Shown piece by piece: positions 35,904 through 45,713 of a DNA stretch of 64,000 nucleotides. The notes under the pieces are model-generated. The model ran no database searches, was not told the origin of the DNA, and worked only from the letters and a program-made list of their open reading frames with translations. Positions within the stretch are counted from its first letter, which is position 1, and the number at the start of each line of letters is the position of its first letter. The position numbers and the translations under genes were made by a program. The stretch is from the NCBI GenBank assembly GCA_017948555.1, contig JAFMYY010000015.1, positions 1 to 64,000 of the forward strand. The letters are read 5' to 3'. This DNA is from Cesiribacteraceae bacterium YIM B00369. Lineage in GTDB: Bacteria > Bacteroidota > Bacteroidia > Cytophagales > Cyclobacteriaceae.

Positions 35904-36863
35904 TCACCAATAACATGCTCCTTCGACAATAACTGCATTTTTAGGTTTCTCCTTTTCCCCTGGCCGAACCCAATGTTCATTAAATAAATTTGTGTATGGC
36001 CACACAATATATTCTTCCCATCGCTTTCCTTTAATACCAAATAATAATTGTGTAGCACCTGCTAAATGAACTGCCTTTTTCCCCATTCTCTTCACATGTG
36101 CTGCCAAAGGAAAGCCATAGGCTCCGCATCCAACTATACAAATATCAAAATCCACCTCTTCAATTTGAGACTTCATCCAGTTTAGGGCTTCAAACCAGTC
36201 TGCATATTGAGTTTTCTCACCAGCTACACTTTGAACAGCTTTTATTGTTTTTAAATCAAAGTGTGGAAGCAAACTATCATCAAATAATAAATTTCTTTTT
36301 TTATATTGCTTTTCAATAGTTTCCGAAAAGGGATGTACAACTAAAACTTTCTTTCCTTCCAATGCTCTTGTCCAAGGGTTAGAACAAAAGAATGGTTCAA
36401 GATCTTCCAGTACAACCCGTTTGGCCCCTATTAATTCTTCATTAAAAAAAGCTTCTTCTTTTAACCAAGAACCAAGAACATCTACTTCAAAAATATCCTC
36501 AATTATTAATTTGCAAAATTGTTCTATTTTTCCTAAGTCTGTAGGAAAAAAACCAGCATTATTTCGGAGGCTATTTATTAATGATTTGTTCCACCACCAT
36601 TCAGGTGCCTTACCTTTTATAAATTTTAAATAATTTTTATCTTTATTCTTTACTCCTAGGTAATTCACCAATATCCCTAACTCAACAGCTCCGAGCCTAG
36701 CTATCATACTAGGTTGGTCTTGAATAAGAAGTTTATATATCAATTCATTAGAGTATTCCTTGTTCGGAAACATTTTCCAATTACGTCCAAATGCTGACTC
36801 CTGGTTAGCTTTGGAATAAAGCTTTCGGATAGCCTTAAGAATAAATTCATCAAATGAAGTCAT
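35904..36863 (-). CDS. Putative GT-D-fold (DUF1792-like) glycosyltransferase
   Basis: 319 residues without signal peptide or membrane helix. The stretch [14 protein letters not shown] (about 52-65) resembles the RxGDGE-type motif of the GT-D fold, and the C-terminal half has [15 protein letters not shown], then [20 protein letters not shown] and [17 protein letters not shown], a pattern I associate with GT-D-type proteins in capsule loci. The acidic residue usually next to the glycine is shifted here, so catalytic competence is uncertain. It sits between the Wzx gene and an acyltransferase gene. Confidence 0.6.
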   Translation of the reverse strand: MTSFDEFILKAIRKLYSKANQESAFGRNWKMFPNKEYSNELIYKLLIQDQPSMIARLGAVELGILVNYLGVKNKDKNYLKFIKGKAPEWWWNKSLINSLRNNAGFFPTDLGKIEQFCKLIIEDIFEVDVLGSWLKEEAFFNEELIGAKRVVLEDLEPFFCSNPWTRALEGKKVLVVHPFSETIEKQYKKRNLLFDDSLLPHFDLKTIKAVQSVAGEKTQYADWFEALNWMKSQIEEVDFDICIVGCGAYGFPLAAHVKRMGKKAVHLAGATQLLFGIKGKRWEEYIVWPYTNLFNEHWVRPGEKEKPKNAVIVEGACYW

Positions 36864-37012
36864 TAATAAATGTTTTTACGTTACCCTTTTTTTACTAACC
36901 AGTTATAAATATTTTTATTGAGGATTTCTTTCAATCTAATCATGCCTACCGAAAAATGCTTTTTTTTCTCAGATAAAAAAAACATATTATTCCTTCTATT
37001 TCTAATAGAGAC

Positions 37013-38575
37013 TTATATTCTTTTAAGTCTTTTAAATTTGATACCCTCAGGCAGGAAACGGGAAATTAGATTTTCGACTAATTTTTTAAAAACTAACTTC
37101 TCATATTTAGTAATTCCAATAATCCAAACAACCAACACAAATGATGCTAAACTAGTAAGTATAACAACAATTAATCGAGCAAAGCTTTCTTGCATTAGAA
37201 ATAAAGGCACTGCTGAAATAAGACCAGACATACAAAATGATAATAAACACCTCAATATTACTCTATTGAAAAAGTGGGACACAGGAAAGCCAAACAATTT
37301 TTTTGAAAAATGTAAAATATTGATTGATGTTAAAATGGAATAAATAATAAAAACAATATAAATGGTATATGGTGGATAACCGATACTAAATAATAAACAA
37401 GAAACCATTAAAGGAAATAAGGAAAGTAAAGATCCAACAATTTGAAAATTTTTAATTTTACCGACTGCAGAAATTGATGTTGCTAAGGTTAAAAACGGTT
37501 GTTCAATTAAATTCCGTAACAGTAATAATTGACAAAAAACAACAGTAAAAGGAGGTACATTCTTAAGCCATAATTTTAAAATATACGGTAATTCAATCAA
37601 AACGGGGACATACATTAGCATCAATAAGAAAAAAGAAATTTTACTACCCAGTATAGCTGTCTTTACCATCAAATTTCTGTCACCTGCTCCTTCACTCTTA
37701 GCTATGGTAGGATTTAATGCCTTCATCATTGTAAGGGCAAAAGTACCAAGCTGTCCACTTATCTGAATTGCAATCCCTTGGGCTGCATTTACTACAGTTC
37801 CAAAAAAAACATTTAGCACCATACCTTGCCCATAGTGAGCTACCATTCCGGTAGAAATTCCCATAAGAGACCATCCAGCGAAACCTGTCATTTCTTTCAT
37901 TAACTTATTATCAAAGCTTCCACGGAAATTTACCTTACATTCGCGATAATTATATTGACAATAAACACCCCGAATAACTAATAAAAATATTGCAAGAGAA
38001 GCCATTAGCATTCCATACAGGACTAATTTATCTCCTGTCGTTTTGCTAATAAAGATTGCAATCAAAAGCTTTAATACTGCCTCAATAATTCCCAGAACAG
38101 CAAATACCCACATTTTTTCACGTGCATTTATAACTGCATCATAGGGTACTGAAATTATTGTAAAAAGAGTACTAACAACCATAAACTGATATACCATCTT
38201 TGCGGCTTGAATTCTATCTGGGGGAATATTAAGTATGAAATCAAAAAAGAAAAAGCCAGCTACTTCCAGGGCTAAGAATAATACCCCAGCAATCAAAAGA
38301 TGTAATATTAGGCTTACATTAAAAATTCTTTTTAAACTTTCAAAATTTTCACTCCCCAAAGCAAAAGACATAAATCTCTGGGTTGCTTCCGCCATTGATG
38401 CATTAAGGAAGCCTAGCATTAATATTACCCCTCCAACAAGGTTAAAAATACCAAAATCCTTGGTTCCTAATGCATCCAAAATCAATCGGGTGGAGTAGAG
38501 CGAAATGAACACCGTAATGGCCATTCTGGCATAGAGAAATCCTGAATTTATTGCTACTCGTTTTGCCGCCTGCAT
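37013..38575 (-). CDS. Wzx-like oligosaccharide flippase (MOP superfamily)
   Basis: 520 residues with about 12-14 hydrophobic helices. The start MQAAKRVAINSGFLYARMAI and the NLVGGVILMLGFLNASMAEA stretch match the MOP/PST family of repeat-unit flippases (two parts). It moves undecaprenyl-linked repeat units from the cytoplasmic to the periplasmic face for Wzy. It is the first assembly gene after the Wzc-like kinase, and composition is AT-rich from this point leftward. Confidence 0.9.
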   Translation of the reverse strand: MQAAKRVAINSGFLYARMAITVFISLYSTRLILDALGTKDFGIFNLVGGVILMLGFLNASMAEATQRFMSFALGSENFESLKRIFNVSLILHLLIAGVLFLALEVAGFFFFDFILNIPPDRIQAAKMVYQFMVVSTLFTIISVPYDAVINAREKMWVFAVLGIIEAVLKLLIAIFISKTTGDKLVLYGMLMASLAIFLLVIRGVYCQYNYRECKVNFRGSFDNKLMKEMTGFAGWSLMGISTGMVAHYGQGMVLNVFFGTVVNAAQGIAIQISGQLGTFALTMMKALNPTIAKSEGAGDRNLMVKTAILGSKISFFLLMLMYVPVLIELPYILKLWLKNVPPFTVVFCQLLLLRNLIEQPFLTLATSISAVGKIKNFQIVGSLLSLFPLMVSCLLFSIGYPPYTIYIVFIIYSILTSINILHFSKKLFGFPVSHFFNRVILRCLLSFCMSGLISAVPLFLMQESFARLIVVILTSLASFVLVVWIIGITKYEKLVFKKLVENLISRFLPEGIKFKRLKRI

Positions 38576-38629
38576 TTCAATTTCCTGATCAAATTAAAAA
38601 TTAATATCTACTCTCAAACCTATTTCAAT

Positions 38630-41014
38630 CTAAACCACGACCCGTTTATTTGTATTTCTTTTTTCTGGCACTTCTCCATACCCATAGCCATACCCATAGC
38701 CGTACCCATAGCCGTTTTTCTTTTTGGCATCATTAAGCACCACAAATAATTTTTTAAACCTATTTGTTTTTTGAATATCCCCAACAAGGCTTAACTGTTT
38801 CTTATAGGTGTAACCGTATCTTACAAGAAAAATACAGGAATCAATAAACGGGGCCAGTGAAAATGTGTCGGAGACAAGGCCTACAGGTGAAGAGTCAATT
38901 AATACATAATCAAATCTATCTTTAAGTCTTTCAATCATTTGCCCCACTTTCGAGCTCAGCATTATTTCTGCAGGATTGGGAGGTATGGGACCTGACCCAA
39001 TCACAAATAAACCAGGAGTCTTTTCAACCGGAATAATAATATCTTCAACCGTCAACTTATCAGAAAAAACATAGTTAACAACGCCCAACTCACCTGACAA
39101 CCCTAAATCCTGCAGGAGTCTGGGTTTCCGAAGGTCCATGTTTATGATCACCACCCTTTTTCCCGTTAATGCAAGGCTTGCACCCAGGTTTATGCAGGTA
39201 AAGGTTTTACCTTCCCCCCCCATGCTGGACGTAATTAAAAAGACCTTATTTTCTTTACCCAGATTTGAAAACTGCAAATTTGACCTCATCAGCCGAAACA
39301 TTTCAGCAATTGGTGTTCTGGATTTATCAGTTACAACAAGGGTTTCACGGGTTAGATTATGAGCAATTTCACCTAAAACGGTAGTGCCTGAAATCTGCTC
39401 CACCTCTTTTCTTTCCTGCACTTTATCATTTACCAGATCTTTAACATATAATCCCAGAAACGGAAGCGCTAGCCCCATCCCCAAAGCTATCAGATAAATT
39501 TTATTTTTACCTGGTGAAATTGGCCCGTCCCCTTCCATTGCAGGGTCTATAACTCTTGAATTTGCTACAGATGCAGCAAGTGACAAAGCAGATTCTTCCC
39601 GTTTTTGCAAAAGGTATAAGTATAGCTTTTCTTTAATAATTTGTTGCCGATTTATTTCCAGCAATTCCCGCTCTATTGTTGGCACCTGGTTAATTCTGGA
39701 CGCATACTTCGCAGAACTGGACTTAAGATTATTCCGGGTAATCAGGAGGCCTTCCTTAATATTTCGTAAGTTCTCACTAATATTGCTCCTAATATTCAGA
39801 AGTTGATCGTCGATATTTTGAATTAAAGGATTGTTTTCAGGTAAAGTACGCAATAATCGTTGCCTCTCCATTTGTACTTCATTAAACTTTTTTATCAATC
39901 CTAATAAAGTTGGATCGGAAATGCTAAGGGAACTTGGAACAAGTTGAAATTTACTCCCGTCCCTTTCAAGGTATTTTTCAATAGAATTCAAAACGTCTAT
40001 CTGAATCTCAAATTCAGCTAACTGCTTATTGTAATCACTTGCCTGCTCCATATATAATTTAGCCTCTGAGCTGACATCAGTTAATCTGTTTTCTCTTTTG
40101 AATTTCTCTACCCCTTTCTCCACTCCTGCCAGTTCTGTTGTCAGAAATTTTAGTCGTTCATCAAGAAATTCTACTGTATTTGTAGCAATTATATTTTTAT
40201 CTTCCACATTTTCCTTGTGGTACACTTCTACTAGTTTATTAATAATATCTTTCCCTTTTTCAGGAATAGATGTTATCATACTAATCTCCAGCACACTTGC
40301 ATTTTTATTAACCGGCTTCACTACTAAATTTTCACTATAGGCATTTGCCAACTTCCTTATATCCTGAAATTTAACCAAAACTTTCCTTCCTTTGGTTTGC
40401 GCCAAAGAGGCACTGCCAGTATTAACCACAATGAATACACCATATGGTTTTTGAATTTCTTCACCATACTGGTATCGGGTAGCCAGAGTCTCTCCGTCCT
40501 TAACAATTTCTAATAAATCAAAACTCTTATTGTCTTTAATCTGAACTGCAATTTCCTTCCCAAAAGATGCTGAATCAAGTCGGTTTACTAATACTTTTAT
40601 GGGTAAATCTTTCCCATATATTTCGCGATCTTTTATCCTTCCTTCGAAATAATAGTTACAATACAAAGAAAGTTCTGAAAAAACCCTTTGCATCAAGCTT
40701 TTAGATTTTAAGACCTCTATTTCATTATCTACATTCTTTGAAGATTTAAAAATATCAAGATCACCGAAAACTGAATTGCCTGCTAAATCAGGCCCCTTCT
40801 TATCATCTTTTATCAAAATTTTACTGCTGATTACAAATTGTGGAGTAACATATTGCAAGTATCCGTAAGCAAGTGTTATGAATACAATAACTCCAATTAA
40901 AAACAAATACCAGAAGCGCAAGTATTTATATAGGAGGGCCTTTACATCAATAAAATCTGACTCTTCCTTATTTCCTGCCCCTGACATTAAACTCAACAAT
41001 TCTTTCTCTGTCAT
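38630..41014 (-). CDS. Wzc-like polysaccharide co-polymerase/tyrosine autokinase
   Basis: 794 residues. Membrane helices lie at about 33-52 and 505-524 with a periplasmic Wzz domain and coiled coil between. The cytoplasmic BY-kinase has Walker A SSMGGEGKT (596-604), Walker A' VVIINMDLRKP (621-631) and Walker B YVLIDSSP (703-710). The tail is six tyrosines alternating with glycine (769-779), coded by a 12-bp tandem repeat, and is the expected autophosphorylation cluster that controls chain length and export. It lies 11 bp after the Wza-like gene. Confidence 0.95.
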   Translation of the reverse strand: MTEKELLSLMSGAGNKEESDFIDVKALLYKYLRFWYLFLIGVIVFITLAYGYLQYVTPQFVISSKILIKDDKKGPDLAGNSVFGDLDIFKSSKNVDNEIEVLKSKSLMQRVFSELSLYCNYYFEGRIKDREIYGKDLPIKVLVNRLDSASFGKEIAVQIKDNKSFDLLEIVKDGETLATRYQYGEEIQKPYGVFIVVNTGSASLAQTKGRKVLVKFQDIRKLANAYSENLVVKPVNKNASVLEISMITSIPEKGKDIINKLVEVYHKENVEDKNIIATNTVEFLDERLKFLTTELAGVEKGVEKFKRENRLTDVSSEAKLYMEQASDYNKQLAEFEIQIDVLNSIEKYLERDGSKFQLVPSSLSISDPTLLGLIKKFNEVQMERQRLLRTLPENNPLIQNIDDQLLNIRSNISENLRNIKEGLLITRNNLKSSSAKYASRINQVPTIERELLEINRQQIIKEKLYLYLLQKREESALSLAASVANSRVIDPAMEGDGPISPGKNKIYLIALGMGLALPFLGLYVKDLVNDKVQERKEVEQISGTTVLGEIAHNLTRETLVVTDKSRTPIAEMFRLMRSNLQFSNLGKENKVFLITSSMGGEGKTFTCINLGASLALTGKRVVIINMDLRKPRLLQDLGLSGELGVVNYVFSDKLTVEDIIIPVEKTPGLFVIGSGPIPPNPAEIMLSSKVGQMIERLKDRFDYVLIDSSPVGLVSDTFSLAPFIDSCIFLVRYGYTYKKQLSLVGDIQKTNRFKKLFVVLNDAKKKNGYGYGYGYGYGYGEVPEKRNTNKRVVV
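38676..38713 (-). repeat. 12-bp tandem repeat coding the Tyr-Gly tail
   Basis: About three copies of CCATACCCATAG (third with a CCGTAC variant), each encoding two Tyr-Gly pairs on the minus strand. Twelve is a multiple of three, so slippage would change the number of tyrosines without breaking the frame. Confidence 0.85.
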
Positions 41015-41025
41015 GCTTATTTATT

Positions 41026-41805
41026 TTAAAATCGGGTTATAGCAACAATCAAGATAGAAATTACAGAACCTGCAATGGCTAAAAATTGCGTATTTGTATT
41101 AGCCTGCACTTGTTTAATTCTATGTGGCTCCACATATACCACATCATTTGGCAACAGGAAAAAATATGGTGAATTGAGGACATCTTTACTATTAAGGTTC
41201 AACCTCACTACTTTTCTCATCCCCTCTTCTTCCCGTATAACCAATACATTCTCTCTCTTGCCAAAGGCAGTCATATCACCAGCCATCCCCAGAGCTTCCA
41301 GAATATTGATCTTCTCTGAAGGTATTGTGAATGTCGATGGGTGATTTACTTCACCTACAACTGTGATCTTATAATTAAGATAGCGAATATGAACAATCGG
41401 GTCCCTCAGCACTTTCTCTAATTTCAACTTTAATTTATCTTTGGCCTCCGTTTTAGTAAGCCCGGCAATATGAAATACCCCCAGGACCGGAAAATCAATA
41501 TAACCATCTTTATCCACCAAATAGCCTTCACGGGTAATCCTAGATGGACTGTTACCTGAGGAATGGCTTGCCGTTATACCGGCAGGAACAATTTCCCCCT
41601 GGTTGAAAAGCATGTTTGCTTCCGGACTCATACTTACCACAGTAATACTCAACAGATCATCCGGGCGGATTTTTGGCTCCACTGTATTTGTTATTCTTTC
41701 GGAATATTCCACCTCCTCCTGCAGGTCGCTAAAGTAGGCAAGGTTACGTTTAGCACAAGAGGAAGAAATAATGGCAAAAAGGAGGATAATTATAGATTTG
41801 TTCAT
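41026..41805 (-). CDS. Wza-like polysaccharide export lipoprotein
   Basis: 259 residues. The signal peptide ends in a lipobox ISSSC (lipidated cysteine 17). A polysaccharide-export domain follows (IRPDDLLSITVVSMSPEANM, two parts), then an SLBB domain (ITVVGEVNHPSTFTIP to about residue 200). The hydrophobic C-terminal helix TQFLAIAGSVISILIVAI corresponds to the amphipathic membrane-crossing helix of Wza. It forms the outer-membrane export channel docking on the adjacent Wzc-like protein. Confidence 0.93.
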   Translation of the reverse strand: MNKSIIILLFAIISSSCAKRNLAYFSDLQEEVEYSERITNTVEPKIRPDDLLSITVVSMSPEANMLFNQGEIVPAGITASHSSGNSPSRITREGYLVDKDGYIDFPVLGVFHIAGLTKTEAKDKLKLKLEKVLRDPIVHIRYLNYKITVVGEVNHPSTFTIPSEKINILEALGMAGDMTAFGKRENVLVIREEEGMRKVVRLNLNSKDVLNSPYFFLLPNDVVYVEPHRIKQVQANTNTQFLAIAGSVISILIVAITRF

Positions 41806-41911
41806 TTAGTTATTGGCTGAATTGCAGGATAATAGACTTTGGCTATTTATCCTCTATTATATTCTTTTTGATTCCTTTAATCCTGACACTCCTACAAGGA
41901 AGCTATCCCGC

Positions 41912-42427
41912 TCAACATGACTGCACATCCCCCAGCTCCACCTCTGTATGAATACACATTCCAATTGTATCAAAGCGTAGCAGCAGCCGATGTTTTCCCC
42001 GCATTTCAAGCAACTCCCCCTGCACACCTGCAAGTGGTCCATGCTTTATTTCCACCCGTGTACCCTTTTCAATTTCAGCAACTGATGTTTCTATATCTGC
42101 GGTTTCCTGACAAACCATTTGTTGTAAGGCCTGAATCTGGACCCCGGGAATGGGTACAGCCCTGTTTTCAAAACCTACATAACGCACAGCGCCTGTTGTA
42201 TTCAAAGCTCTGAAGTAATCTTTTTGATCTACCCGCACAAAAAGATAAGACCTGATAAGCGGCTCTTCCACCCACTTCTTTCTGTCACTATACTGCTTCA
42301 GCTCTTTTTTCAGCGGAAGAAAACATTCCACTCCTTTTTGTGTTAATTGTTTATGAAGCATCTTTTCAGCACGGGATCTGGTATACAAGGCATACCATTT
42401 TGCCTGCCCATCAATTGTGAAATCCAT
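41912..42427 (-). CDS. UpxY-like NusG-family transcription antiterminator
   Basis: 171 residues. The NusG N-terminal domain starts KWYALYTRSRAEKMLHKQL and includes PLIRSYLFVRVDQKDY, with a KOW-like domain (TRVEIKHGPLAGVQGELLE) near residue 125. NusG paralogues of this type (UpxY in Bacteroides, RfaH in enterobacteria) bind RNA polymerase at the leader of a long polysaccharide operon and stop premature termination. It is the first gene of the minus-strand capsule operon and follows a long leader, exactly the expected position. Confidence 0.92.
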   Translation of the reverse strand: MDFTIDGQAKWYALYTRSRAEKMLHKQLTQKGVECFLPLKKELKQYSDRKKWVEEPLIRSYLFVRVDQKDYFRALNTTGAVRYVGFENRAVPIPGVQIQALQQMVCQETADIETSVAEIEKGTRVEIKHGPLAGVQGELLEMRGKHRLLLRFDTIGMCIHTEVELGDVQSC

Positions 42428-42990
42428 ATTTTCTAAAATTACTCAGAACCACACCCCACTAAAACACCAGGCACACAGCTTCGCCCTCTCAGTCACATCT
42501 CTACTTTTCTTCAATGGAACTTAGCGCTTCTTCTCAATCATGCCCCCTGCAGTTGCCTGCTTTGGTGTACTGCCCTCCCCTATAAAAGAGAGTCATCTGC
42601 ATCATTGCTCAATCCGTAAGTTATTATTTCATTTTTGGAAGCATTATCCCTGAAAACCATACTTACACTCCGGATGAACCATCACCTTTAGGACAAATAA
42701 ATTTTATACACAATTTTAAAGATAAATTCTTATAAAATCAAAAAAAGCATAACTTATAATTAAATAATTTATATTAAATAAAGATTAAAAACTTTTACAG
42801 CTAATCTTCTCTGGCTACCGGTTTAATTAAAACAGGAATAAAGTACACAATCAGGAACCCATTTTAAACCCGTCTTTAACACAATAACTGCTCTGCAATT
42901 GACCAAGACCACATTTAAGCACTGCAGCATGACCGGAAGCGCAACAGATGTTAAAACCTCATTTTGTACTTTCTAAATCCCGGTCCTGTT
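42428..42990. other. Capsule-operon leader and promoter region
   Basis: 563 bp without a gene between the UpxY-like gene and the DUF4184 gene. The right two thirds are AT-rich (about 42,700-42,830). No exact TAnnTTTG was found on the minus strand. If transcription starts in the AT-rich part, the RNA has a leader of some 250-400 nt, the place where an UpxY-type protein would load. I saw no strong hairpin terminator in it. Confidence 0.55.
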
Positions 42991-43719
42991 TTAACGAAAA
43001 TTCCTCTGCCTGAGGGAAAAAGAAATAATTACCAAACTTATAAGAAGCGCTGAAATTGAGGTGAATAATAATTCCCAGCTTTCCTCCCTATCCAGGCCCG
43101 TTCCAAGCCTGAAAGCAATGATAAATCCGGCAAACAGCAGGATCATTCCCCAGTACATAATTTTTGAAGTTTTTCTTTTTGGCAGCACCTCCACAACCGG
43201 CAGTTTCATCACCACCCCTAAAAGAAACAATGCCCCGGCAATTGTACTGATATTATCTAATGACAGAAAAATGGAACTGTCGGTTTTCTTATAATCTGTA
43301 AGGACAGGAATAAGCCTTGCAACCTTCCCTTTAAAATGGGTAAGATCATCCCATACCACATGGGAGCCCGCTCCGATAATGGCAGAGTATATAACTATCC
43401 AAACATGATTTCTGAGGTATTGAAACCATTTAACTCCTTTATAAGGATAAAGCCTTTTCCGGAAAATTTCAGGCAGGTTTTCTATCAATGGATCCCTGAC
43501 AATTCCATGAAAAACCATGCCCAGAAGAATTGCAAAAGGAACATTGAACCAAAAGATCCCATGCCAGGTATGGCTAAAGGTGTTGCCGGCATCCATTTTC
43601 AGGAATTTTTCAAAATCCGGAGCCACACTTCCGGCCACCAGAGCTGTAAGGGAAACCCTGTTCCCGAAAATCCAGCGGACAGGAAAAACAATAGCAGGAT
43701 GAGAAAATGTAAAGGGCAT
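42991..43719 (-). CDS. DUF4184 family membrane protein
   Basis: 242 residues. It begins MPFTFSHPAIVFPVRWI, the family hallmark of DUF4184, with several conserved histidines (HTWHGIFW, GAGSHVVWDDLTH) and about six hydrophobic helices. The histidine/aspartate pattern resembles membrane metal-dependent hydrolases of the YdjM type, but the function is not established. It lies between the two capsule-related blocks, 87 bp from the second sugar transferase gene. Confidence 0.82.
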   Translation of the reverse strand: MPFTFSHPAIVFPVRWIFGNRVSLTALVAGSVAPDFEKFLKMDAGNTFSHTWHGIFWFNVPFAILLGMVFHGIVRDPLIENLPEIFRKRLYPYKGVKWFQYLRNHVWIVIYSAIIGAGSHVVWDDLTHFKGKVARLIPVLTDYKKTDSSIFLSLDNISTIAGALFLLGVVMKLPVVEVLPKRKTSKIMYWGMILLFAGFIIAFRLGTGLDREESWELLFTSISALLISLVIISFSLRQRNFR

Positions 43720-43805
43720 TTATATTTAAATAATTTTTGCTTTCAACACCTGATTTCATTCAACACCCACCTTCAAACAACGGATCCTGTTCCTTTCTCA
43801 ACTGC

Positions 43806-45206
43806 TTAAAAAGCTTTGTCATTACCCCGGACAGCCTGCCACACGGTAAGGAAAATAATCTTAAGATCAAGGAGCAGGGACCAGTTCTCCAGGTACCAGA
43901 GATCTGCCTCCACCCTGCCCGCCATTGCCTCTGTTTCCTTTGTCTCTCCCCTGAAGCCGGTAATCTGGGCCCAGCCTGTGATGCCGGGCGTAAGAAAATG
44001 GCGGACCATAAAGTTATTGATCAGAAGCGAATAATCCTGCGTATGTTTTAACATATGAGGCCTTGGCCCCACTACCGACATTTCTCCCTTTAACACATTG
44101 AAGAATTGCGGCAATTCATCCAGACTTGTTTTCCGGAGGAATGCACCTACCCTGGTGATCCTGGCATCACCTTTAACAGCCTGCTTAGAATCAGAATCAC
44201 TATTAACTGTCATACTCCTGAATTTATAACAATAAAATGCTTTATTCTCTTTCCCTGAGCGAAGCTGCTTAAAAAATACAGGTCCCTTTGAATCCCATTT
44301 TATTATTAAACCTATCAGCGGAACCAGCCAGCTCAAAAGAAAGGTAATAACAAGTACGGAAAAGACAAGATCAAAAGTACGTTTAATTATTTCATTCGCC
44401 TTATTTTCAAGAGGTTCATTTCTTGCGGCAAGCACAGGCATTTGCCCGTAAATCTCAAGCATCACATTTTTATCAAAAAAGGCTTTCAGGTCCGGAACCA
44501 GTCTGAAACGGATCATATGCTTATCGGCTTCCTGCATAAGCGCCTTTACCTTTTCAAGCTCGTGGCCTGACAGGGCGCAAAATATTTCAGACACTCCGTT
44601 CTCTTTTGCATAAGTATAGCAATCTTCAATCCGGCCAAGCTTCAGGAGGTCCGGGGCATTTGCCCCATCTATTTCATCATCGAAAAAGCCTGCCACCCGG
44701 TAACCCAAATGAGGATTTGCAGAAAAATAAGCATAAAGCTCCTTCCCTGCAGCACCACCACCCACGATCACAACAGTTTTGAACTCTGCCCACAGCTGCC
44801 TTCTGGATCTTCTGACAGAAAGAAAGGCCGTTTTACTAACCAGGAGAAAAACTGTAAGAAGAATAAAGGAATGGATAACAAACTGCGTGGACAGACTGAA
44901 ATTAGGCAAAACCAAAGTCATGGCAAATGGCGCCACCAGGTACATTACCAAAGCAGTTACCGTTGCATTTACCGTAGGCCAGGCATCCCTGCTCATTATA
45001 TGATCATACAGCCGCACCATGGAGGAACAGTAAAACCAGAATAAGTTTATCAGCAGAAAATTTAACCTGTAATTCTCATAAGCCCCCTCCCATAATGACC
45101 CTCCCGGATGCTCAATATAAAAGCAAATAATAAGAGACAGGTTCAGAAAAAAGAAGTCTGTCAATACGGTTATCCACTTAAAAAAGGTTGAATATTTATA
45201 CGTCAT
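43806..45206 (-). CDS. Undecaprenyl-phosphate sugar phosphotransferase (WcaJ-type), copy 2
   Basis: 466 residues with the same architecture as the 21,685-23,094 gene: four N-terminal helices, a Rossmann-like domain (TVVIVGGGAAGKELYAYF), a further helix and the sugar transferase domain with YCYKFRSM, TSLDELPQFFNVL and GEMSVVGPRPHM. The two proteins share long identical stretches, most strongly in the C-terminal domain. It initiates a polysaccharide at the inner membrane. A perfect -7 element lies 42 nt upstream of the start. Confidence 0.93.
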   Translation of the reverse strand: MTYKYSTFFKWITVLTDFFFLNLSLIICFYIEHPGGSLWEGAYENYRLNFLLINLFWFYCSSMVRLYDHIMSRDAWPTVNATVTALVMYLVAPFAMTLVLPNFSLSTQFVIHSFILLTVFLLVSKTAFLSVRRSRRQLWAEFKTVVIVGGGAAGKELYAYFSANPHLGYRVAGFFDDEIDGANAPDLLKLGRIEDCYTYAKENGVSEIFCALSGHELEKVKALMQEADKHMIRFRLVPDLKAFFDKNVMLEIYGQMPVLAARNEPLENKANEIIKRTFDLVFSVLVITFLLSWLVPLIGLIIKWDSKGPVFFKQLRSGKENKAFYCYKFRSMTVNSDSDSKQAVKGDARITRVGAFLRKTSLDELPQFFNVLKGEMSVVGPRPHMLKHTQDYSLLINNFMVRHFLTPGITGWAQITGFRGETKETEAMAGRVEADLWYLENWSLLLDLKIIFLTVWQAVRGNDKAF

Positions 45207-45247
45207 GGCTGCTGCTAAGACTATACTGATACTGTTATTAATTTGGA

Positions 45248-45255
45248 CAAAAGTA
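45248..45255 (-). promoter_or_regulatory. -7 promoter element of sugar transferase copy 2
   Basis: TACTTTTG on the minus strand, 41 nt before the start codon. A TTG lies 21 nt further upstream, near but not at the ideal -33 spacing. The rest of the 45,256-45,713 gap is AT-rich and shows no gene. Confidence 0.55.
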
Positions 45256-45713
45256 AAATAAAAATTAAAACTATTACAATTTTTAATGTTAATATTAAAT
45301 TAATACAATACAAACCCCTCTTCAATAAGCCATTAAAAATCAGTATATTATTCAGCAAACAATAGCTTTATTTAATTTAAACTTCACAATATCGGGTAAA
45401 AAGAAATAAAACAACATTGAAGCCAAAGTAGCGGAAGGAGATTTGCATTAAAGGTTAAACAATAATCAGGTTTTGAAAAAATGCCCCGGAAGCCCTCCGC
45501 CAACGATAATTATTTCAGCAGGGGTAAAAAAAATTATAAACCCGGACTCGTAGCAACTCCTAACGGTAAGAATATACAAAGACATCGCAGTAACACTAGC
45601 TGCACAGGAAGTGTTCCAACAACATAAACAGCAACAATCCCCGTTTCGCTTTACTCAGTAAAAAGGAGAAACCTGTTTATTCAATATTATTCCCGGCAGC
45701 ATTTTGCCTTACA

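Noticed and set aside
35900-36058. N-terminal extension of the XAT-like acyltransferase
   Set aside because: It would overlap the preceding gene by 155 bp; the ATG at 35,899 directly follows that gene's stop.
38676-38713. Phase-variation switch by frameshift in the Wzc-like gene
   Set aside because: The repeat unit is 12 bp, so slippage stays in frame and can change only the tail length.
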